From: SIG480 sp045533555
Lineage (GTDB): Bacteria > Bacillota > Clostridia > Oscillospirales > JAAYXM01
Assembly: GCA_045533555.1 (NCBI GenBank)
Contig: JAZSHZ010000025.1
Location: forward strand, 1 to 19,025
DNA: 19,025 bases
Direction of reading: 5' to 3'
Below the pieces are notes generated by a model, which was not told where the DNA came from, searched no databases, and saw nothing but the letters and a program-made list of their open reading frames with translations. Below, piece after piece: positions 15,054 through 19,025 of the stretch (position 1 is its first letter; every line of letters begins with the position of its first letter). The position numbers and the translations under genes were made by a program.

Positions 15054-15854
15054 ATGCAGATAGGTGCACAGCTCTATACCGCGCATAATCACACAAAAAC
15101 GCTTGAGGGACTTGCCGGATCGCTTCGCAAGGTTGCGGAGATCGGCTATAAGTCCGTTCAGGTATCGGGCACCTGCCCGTTTGAGCCGGAATGGCTCAGA
15201 AATGAGCTTACAAAGAATGGTCTTGATTGCGTCATAACTCATGTCGGCGTGCCGAGATTCCTTGAAGAGGGAGCGGATAAGATCGTCTCAGACCATGCGG
15301 TCTTCGGTTGCCGCAATATCGGAATCGGAATGATGCCGAAGTTTACGGACGGAGACGCATGGACCGTTGAGGACTATGAAATCTTCCGCGAGAAGTTCGT
15401 TCCGGTTGCAAAAAGAATGAAGGAACTCGGTGCGGTGCTTCATTACCATAACCATTATCAGGAATTTCAGGGAGTGTTTGCAGAGAAGAATCTTCTCGAC
15501 AGAATGCTCGAAGATTTCCCGGAGGGAAGCCTTCAGATAACGCTCGACCTCGGCTGGGCCGCATGGGCAGGCCAGGATATCGAAAAGCTCATCGCGAAAT
15601 ACGACGGATATATTTCAAGAATCCACCTGAAGGATTTCTTTGAGAAGATTCCCGAAGGCATTGTTGAACACCGCGTATATCAGCGCCCCGTGCTCGAAGG
15701 TGAGCTTCCGTATGAAGCATATATCAATGCTCTTTCAAAAACGAACTGTGAATATATGCTTGTTGAGATGGACAGCTGCTATGATGAGGATGAATTTGAA
15801 TGCCTCCGCCGCAGCTATGAAAATGTTGTTAAAGTATTTCCAAATACAAAATAA
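15054..15854 (+). CDS. Sugar phosphate isomerase/epimerase family TIM barrel, tandem paralogue A
   Basis: 266 residues. Barrel motifs: VQVSGTCPFEPEWLR near residues 35-49, HYHNHYQEF with its glutamate as first metal ligand, TLDLGWAAWAG (aspartate), RIHLKD (histidine) and LVEMD (glutamate). This is the usual Glu-Asp-His-Glu metal set of IolE/xylose-isomerase-like enzymes. The ATG at 15054 is preferred over the one at 15051 because its spacing from AAGGAG (8 nt) is better and the next gene also starts MQIGAQ. It is about half identical to the following gene. It probably interconverts or eliminates on the keto-sugar made by the Gfo/Idh/MocA enzyme; the substrate is unknown. Confidence 0.92.
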   Translation: MQIGAQLYTAHNHTKTLEGLAGSLRKVAEIGYKSVQVSGTCPFEPEWLRNELTKNGLDCVITHVGVPRFLEEGADKIVSDHAVFGCRNIGIGMMPKFTDGDAWTVEDYEIFREKFVPVAKRMKELGAVLHYHNHYQEFQGVFAEKNLLDRMLEDFPEGSLQITLDLGWAAWAGQDIEKLIAKYDGYISRIHLKDFFEKIPEGIVEHRVYQRPVLEGELPYEAYINALSKTNCEYMLVEMDSCYDEDEFECLRRSYENVVKVFPNTK

Positions 15855-15875
15855 ATAGAAAAGGAGAAATTTATC

Positions 15876-16661
15876 ATGCAGATTGGCGCACAAATGTATT
15901 CGTGCTATAAGCGCACGACAAACCTTGAGGATTTTTCCCTCGCTCTCAAAAAGATTGCAGACATTGGCTATCGCTCCGTTCAGGTTTCGGGCACTTGCCC
16001 CTATGAGCCGGAATGGCTCCGCGATGAGCTTGCAAAGAACAACCTCGTCTGCGCTCTCACACATATCGCTCCGAAGCGAATCGTCGAGGAGACTGAGCTT
16101 GTCGTCAAGCAGCACGCTGTCTTCGGTTGCAAGCACATCGGTATAGGCGGTATGCCCAACGAGATGCGCGGAAGCCTCGAGGGCTATAACGAATTCAAGA
16201 AAATGTTCCTCCCCGCGGCCGAAAAGATGCGCGATATGGGCGCAAAGCTTCTCTATCATAACCACTGGTTTGAGTTTGATAAGCTTGATGGCAAGGATGT
16301 CATCGAGCGCATTCTCGAAGATTTCCCGGAAGATTCCATCGATTTCACTCTCGACCTCGGCTGGGCAGCATTTGCAGGAAAGGATGTCGTTGAGCTCATC
16401 GATATGCTCAAGGGAAGACTTTCCCGCATCCACCTCAAAGACTGGGCAGATATGCCTGAGGACGGAAGCATCGACACATGCGCATACCTCCGCCCGATTT
16501 ACGAAGGCAAGCTTCCTTATGATGACTATATCAATGCTCTTTCAAAGGTCGGCTGCGAATATATGCTCGTCGAGCAGGACTACTGCTATGATGAAGACGA
16601 ATTCGAATGCCTCAGAAGAAGCTATGAGAACGTAACAAAGCGCTTCCCGAACGTTAAATAA
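15876..16661 (+). CDS. Sugar phosphate isomerase/epimerase family TIM barrel, tandem paralogue B
   Basis: 261 residues, tandem paralogue of the gene before it. Metal ligands by pattern: H128/H130 and E133 in YHNHWFEF, D160 in TLDLGWAAFAG, H186 in RIHLKD and E233 in LVEQD. The last part, CYDEDEFECLRRSYENV (237-253), is identical in both paralogues while the DNA differs at about ten silent positions, so the two copies are old and both selected. The regions between the ligands, especially 64-105, differ most and probably set substrate choice. AAGGAG lies 9 nt before the ATG. Possibly the two act as a hetero-oligomer or on successive intermediates. Confidence 0.92.
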   Translation: MQIGAQMYSCYKRTTNLEDFSLALKKIADIGYRSVQVSGTCPYEPEWLRDELAKNNLVCALTHIAPKRIVEETELVVKQHAVFGCKHIGIGGMPNEMRGSLEGYNEFKKMFLPAAEKMRDMGAKLLYHNHWFEFDKLDGKDVIERILEDFPEDSIDFTLDLGWAAFAGKDVVELIDMLKGRLSRIHLKDWADMPEDGSIDTCAYLRPIYEGKLPYDDYINALSKVGCEYMLVEQDYCYDEDEFECLRRSYENVTKRFPNVK

Positions 16662-16681
16662 TTTAAAAGGAGAAGATAAAA

Positions 16682-17848
16682 ATGGATAAAGTAAGACTTG
16701 GTATTGTCGGCTACGGCAATATGGGTATGCCTGTTTCAAATTGGCTCATAAAAGAAGAACATTGCCCCGATATCAATGTAACTGCGCTCTGCGATTGGGA
16801 TGCAGACAGAATTGATGCTGCAAAGAAGAACTATGAGGGTAAGGATATCACGTATTTCTCGGATGTTGACGAAATGCTCGCTTCCGGAATCATCGATGCA
16901 ATCTATATCGCAGTTCCGCATTATGACCATCCGGTCATCGCAACAAAGGCTTTTGAAAAGGGCATCCACGTTATGCTCGAAAAGCCCGCAGGCGTATATA
17001 CGAAGGCAGTCCGCGAGATGAATGCCGCAGCAGAAAAGGCAGGCGTTAAGTTCGGTATGATGTTCCAGTCAAGAACTGCTCCTGTTTATAAGAAGGCAAA
17101 GAAGATTATCGCATCGGGAGAACTCGGTGAGATCAGAAACGTAACGTGGCTCATCACAACATGGTTCCGCTCACAGAAGTATTATGACTCCGGTGCATGG
17201 CGTGCAACATGGGCAGGCGAAGGCGGCGGTGTCCTCCTCAATCAGTGCCCGCATCAGCTTGACCTTCTCCAGTGGCTCACGGGGATGCCTGAAGAAATCT
17301 ATGCAAAGTGCTCTGTTGCACAGTGGCACGATGTAGAGATTGAAGACGATGTTGTTGCAACGCTCAAGTATAAGAACGGTGCAATGGGAAGCTTCATCAC
17401 ATCAACGGGTATCAACCCGGGAACAAACCGTCTTGAAATCGCATTCGATAAGGGATGCCTCGTTATCGAGAACGGCAAGCTCACAATCAAAGAACTCAAT
17501 GTTGACCTTGCAACATACACAGGCAAGGAGCCTGCACACGAGGTTCCCGCACCGCAGATAACAACGGTAAACTACGAATTCCCCGCAGTCAAGACTCCGG
17601 GTCACGCTCTTATGCTCAATGCATTCGCAAATGCAATTCTCTATGGAACAGATCTCATCGCAGGTGCAGAGGATGGTCTCAATGAGCTCACTCTCTCCAA
17701 TGCAATGTATCTCTCCGCGTGGACAGATTCGACAATCAAGCTCCCGATGAATGAGGACCTCTTCTATGAAGAGCTTCAGAAGAGAGTTGCGACATCCAAG
17801 CACAAGGATGTCAAGACCGAGGTTGTCGACGCAACAAGCCTCTATTAA
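16682..17848 (+). CDS. Gfo/Idh/MocA-family NAD(P)-dependent oxidoreductase
   Basis: 388 residues. The N-terminal Rossmann fold has LGIVGYGNMG (residues 6-15) and CDWD ending the second strand (37-40), where the aspartate favours NAD. EKPAG (100-104) holds the catalytic K101. The C-terminal domain opens with GEGGGVLLNQCPHQLDLLQWL (179-199), with H191 as the second catalytic residue and N187 where many relatives have aspartate. Such enzymes oxidise or reduce a sugar or cyclitol hydroxyl, often at C3 or C2. With three xylose-isomerase-like barrels beside it, a keto-sugar route like that of inositol or 3-keto-glycoside catabolism is the natural inference. It is the last gene before a strong terminator. 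Confidence 0.94.
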   Translation: MDKVRLGIVGYGNMGMPVSNWLIKEEHCPDINVTALCDWDADRIDAAKKNYEGKDITYFSDVDEMLASGIIDAIYIAVPHYDHPVIATKAFEKGIHVMLEKPAGVYTKAVREMNAAAEKAGVKFGMMFQSRTAPVYKKAKKIIASGELGEIRNVTWLITTWFRSQKYYDSGAWRATWAGEGGGVLLNQCPHQLDLLQWLTGMPEEIYAKCSVAQWHDVEIEDDVVATLKYKNGAMGSFITSTGINPGTNRLEIAFDKGCLVIENGKLTIKELNVDLATYTGKEPAHEVPAPQITTVNYEFPAVKTPGHALMLNAFANAILYGTDLIAGAEDGLNELTLSNAMYLSAWTDSTIKLPMNEDLFYEELQKRVATSKHKDVKTEVVDATSLY

Positions 17849-17876
17849 TATCGCTTTTCTCATCATTCACCATAAG

Positions 17877-17912
17877 AAAAGTCGTCTGCGGATTTTTCCG
17901 CAGGCGGCTTTT
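17877..17912 (+). terminator. Rho-independent terminator of the seven-gene operon
   Basis: AAAAGTCGTCTGCGG (17877-17891) and CCGCAGGCGGCTTTT (17898-17912) pair over 15 bp, three of them G-U, with a 6-nt loop. It lies 28 nt after the oxidoreductase stop and closes the operon. Confidence 0.88.
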
Positions 17913-17918
17913 CTGCGC

Positions 17919-17946
17919 TTGATTTGATGCGTGAATGTGGTATAAT
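17919..17946 (+). promoter_or_regulatory. Promoter of the nucleoside-hydrolase-like gene
   Basis: TTGATT (17919-17924), 16-nt spacer, and an extended -10 TGGTATAAT (TATAAT at 17941-17946). Transcription should begin near 17953, about 25 nt before the chosen start. Confidence 0.75.
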
Positions 17947-17977
17947 GGTATCAGAACATAAGAGGGGAGAAGAGCTT

Positions 17978-18865
17978 ATGCCGAGAAAAATAATTCTGGG
18001 AACGGATTGGTGGACGGATTGCGACGATGCAGTCGCACTGCGCGTTCTTCTGCGCGCTCATAAGGAAGGAAAGATAATTCTTTCGGGCATCGGAATAAAT
18101 GCCGCTATGGAATATTCCGTTTTGTCCGTAGACGGTTTTTTAAATCTCGAAGGTGTTGAAAATATTCCGATAGGAATAGACCTTGATGCGACGGACTATG
18201 ACGGCAGACCGCGGTATCAGAAGCGCCTTGCTGAAAGTGCGGTAAGATATAAACGAAATGAAGATGTCGAGAATGCCGCAAGGCTTTATCGGCGCATACT
18301 TACAGAAAGCGAGGACAAGGTCGAGATAATCGAAATCGGCTTTATGCAGGTCATTGCCTCCGTTCTGACAAGCGGTGCGGACGATATATCCGAAAAGACA
18401 GGTATGGAGCTTTTTCGCGAAAAGGTAGAAAAAGTCTGGGTGATGGCAGGAAAATGGGATGAAGAAGGCGGTTGGGAAAATAACTTTGCGCTGTCGGAAC
18501 GAACGGCAAAGGCATCCGCAATTCTCTGCGAAAAATGCCCCGTTCCGATGACTTTTCTCGGCTTTGAAATCGGCGAAATGGTCGTCACGGGCGGAAAGCT
18601 CGGAAAAGATGATTTTCTCTATAAGGTGCTCTGTGACCACGGTTCATATAAGGGTAGGTCCTCATGGGATCCGATGACAGTGCTTATGGCGATAATCGGC
18701 GATGAAAAGGCGGCGGGTTATGATGTTGTCTGCGGAAAGGCAAGAGTTGACGCAGCGACGGGAAAAAATTATTTCACCGAATGTGCAGGCGGGGCGCACA
18801 AATATGTCATCAAATCGCACCCGGACAGTTACTATGAAGATATGATAAATGATATCATACAATAG
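17978..18865 (+). CDS. Inosine-uridine-type nucleoside hydrolase family protein
   Basis: 295 residues. The opening IILGTDWWTDCDDAVAL (residues 5-21) is a variant of the DTDxxxDDA calcium-binding motif of nucleoside hydrolases (D10, D14, D16, D17). GFMQVIASVL (121-130) fits the inner strand, WENNFALS (166-173) stands for the E-x-N substrate motif, and SSWDP (228-232) holds the late aspartate D231. Family members cleave the N-glycosidic bond between a ribose-type sugar and a base. The tryptophans in the first motif make it a divergent subgroup, so the substrate need not be a nucleoside. Start 17978 follows AGGGGAG; the frame is open back to 17924, but that codon lies in the promoter. It is separately transcribed from the operon before it. 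Confidence 0.85.
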   Translation: MPRKIILGTDWWTDCDDAVALRVLLRAHKEGKIILSGIGINAAMEYSVLSVDGFLNLEGVENIPIGIDLDATDYDGRPRYQKRLAESAVRYKRNEDVENAARLYRRILTESEDKVEIIEIGFMQVIASVLTSGADDISEKTGMELFREKVEKVWVMAGKWDEEGGWENNFALSERTAKASAILCEKCPVPMTFLGFEIGEMVVTGGKLGKDDFLYKVLCDHGSYKGRSSWDPMTVLMAIIGDEKAAGYDVVCGKARVDAATGKNYFTECAGGAHKYVIKSHPDSYYEDMINDIIQ

Positions 18866-18894
18866 AGAAAACGGCATCCCGAAGGTGAAGTGAT

Positions 18895-18935
18895 AAAATG
18901 ATGGTAGACACAAAAAAAGTGACTACCATCATTTT
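18895..18935 (+). terminator. Hairpin terminator after the nucleoside-hydrolase-like gene (possibly within an IS end)
   Basis: AAAATGATGGTAG (18895-18907) pairs with CTACCATCATTTT (18923-18935), with an inner CAC/GTG extension past one A-A mismatch and a seven-A loop. TTTTT follows on the plus strand. It works as a terminator by form; its place just before a transposase-like start suggests that it may also belong to the element's left end. Confidence 0.75.
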
Positions 18936-18948
18936 TATGTGTTAGAAT
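18919..18948 (+). promoter_or_regulatory. Possible promoter of the terminal transposase-like gene
   Basis: Extended -10 TGTTAGAAT (18940-18948; TAGAAT at 18943-18948) with a weak -35 GTGACT (18919-18924) at 18-nt spacing. The -35 overlaps the hairpin arm. Confidence 0.35.
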
Positions 18949-18970
18949 AAAAGAAAAGGAGAAGAAAGAA

Positions 18971-19025
18971 ATGGGAAGACCAAAAGGTGGAAAGAATACA
19001 CACCACAGCAAAGAAGAGAAATTAT
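18971..19025 (+). CDS. N-terminal 18 codons of a probable transposase OrfA (3' truncated)
   Basis: Only MGRPKGGKNTHHSKEEKL is visible, after an AAAAGGAG site 9 nt upstream. A basic MGRPKGGKN start followed by an S-x-E-E-K-L helix opening resembles the N-terminal helix-turn-helix protein of IS3-type elements (x-EFK/EEK-L-x-VV). Eighteen residues are too few for a firm call; another small basic DNA-binding protein is possible. Confidence 0.45.
   Translation, partial: MGRPKGGKNTHHSKEEKL

Larger units (their letters stand above)
18896..19025 (+). mobile_element. Possible left end of an IS3-family-like insertion sequence (truncated by the window)
   Basis: From the hairpin onward the DNA becomes A-rich, unlike the roughly balanced genes before it, and a short leader runs into a transposase-like start. 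The exact terminus is not defined; TG at 18899-18900 would fit the TG...CA ends of IS3-type elements. The right end and any target duplication are outside the window. Confidence 0.35.

Noticed and set aside
17924..17977. Upstream in-frame start for the nucleoside hydrolase
   Set aside because: The codon lies in the -35/-10 region, before the likely start of transcription, and the added residues do not resemble the family.
1..19025. CRISPR arrays, tRNA or rRNA genes, phage integration sites
   Set aside because: I looked for regularly spaced repeats, clover-leaf-type tRNA ends and conserved rRNA motifs on both strands and saw none.

Overview
The window looks like chromosomal DNA from an anaerobic, probably gut- or rumen-type member of the Clostridia (Bacillota). 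The reasons are strong AGGAGG-type ribosome binding sites, textbook sigma-A promoters, short hairpin-plus-T terminators, and families typical of that group: a TIGR03905-type TSCPD protein, an NCS2 purine permease, a DUF554 membrane protein and the serC-serA pair. This is inferred from family recognition and style; no rRNA or other taxonomic marker is present.

Region 1 (1-4073, plus strand) is the 3' part of a very tightly packed operon. It holds the C-terminal half of an old-yellow-enzyme/2,4-dienoyl-CoA-reductase-like flavoprotein, the two subunits of an aconitase X enzyme (large then small, ATGA overlap), an 84-residue TSCPD cysteine protein, and a 480-residue fusion of two ACT-like domains with a metallo-beta-lactamase fold. 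A long hairpin ends it. The set suggests a dehydratase (AcnX) and a C=C reductase acting on one hydroxy acid, but the substrate is unknown.

Region 2 (4085-11672, minus strand) is mostly housekeeping. It contains a purine permease and purine phosphoribosyltransferase operon, an unrecognised four-helix membrane protein built from an internal duplication, a DUF554 protein, a serC-serA serine-biosynthesis operon behind a consensus promoter, and an AraC-family regulator. The membrane-protein gene has an unusually long, structured leader.

Region 3 (11803-17912, plus strand) is divergent from the AraC gene and reads as one seven-gene catabolic-style operon: a NodB-like deacetylase, a sugar isomerase/epimerase TIM barrel, a creatininase-family amidohydrolase, a GNAT acetyltransferase, two tandem paralogous TIM-barrel isomerases, and a Gfo/Idh/MocA oxidoreductase. 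A terminator follows. The AraC protein probably controls it through TGCAA direct repeats 21 bp apart that overlap a poor -35 region. A nucleoside-hydrolase-like gene with its own promoter follows (17978-18865). The combination (N-deacetylase, cyclic-amide hydrolase, sugar dehydrogenase, three isomerases and, nearby, an N-glycosidase) would fit breakdown of an N-substituted or glycosidic sugar or cyclitol. No transporter or kinase is encoded in the window, and this is the best candidate for an undescribed pathway.

Region 4 (about 18895-19025) is a hairpin followed by the first 18 codons of an A-rich reading frame resembling the start of an IS3-type transposase OrfA. It probably marks the left end of an insertion sequence that runs out of the window.
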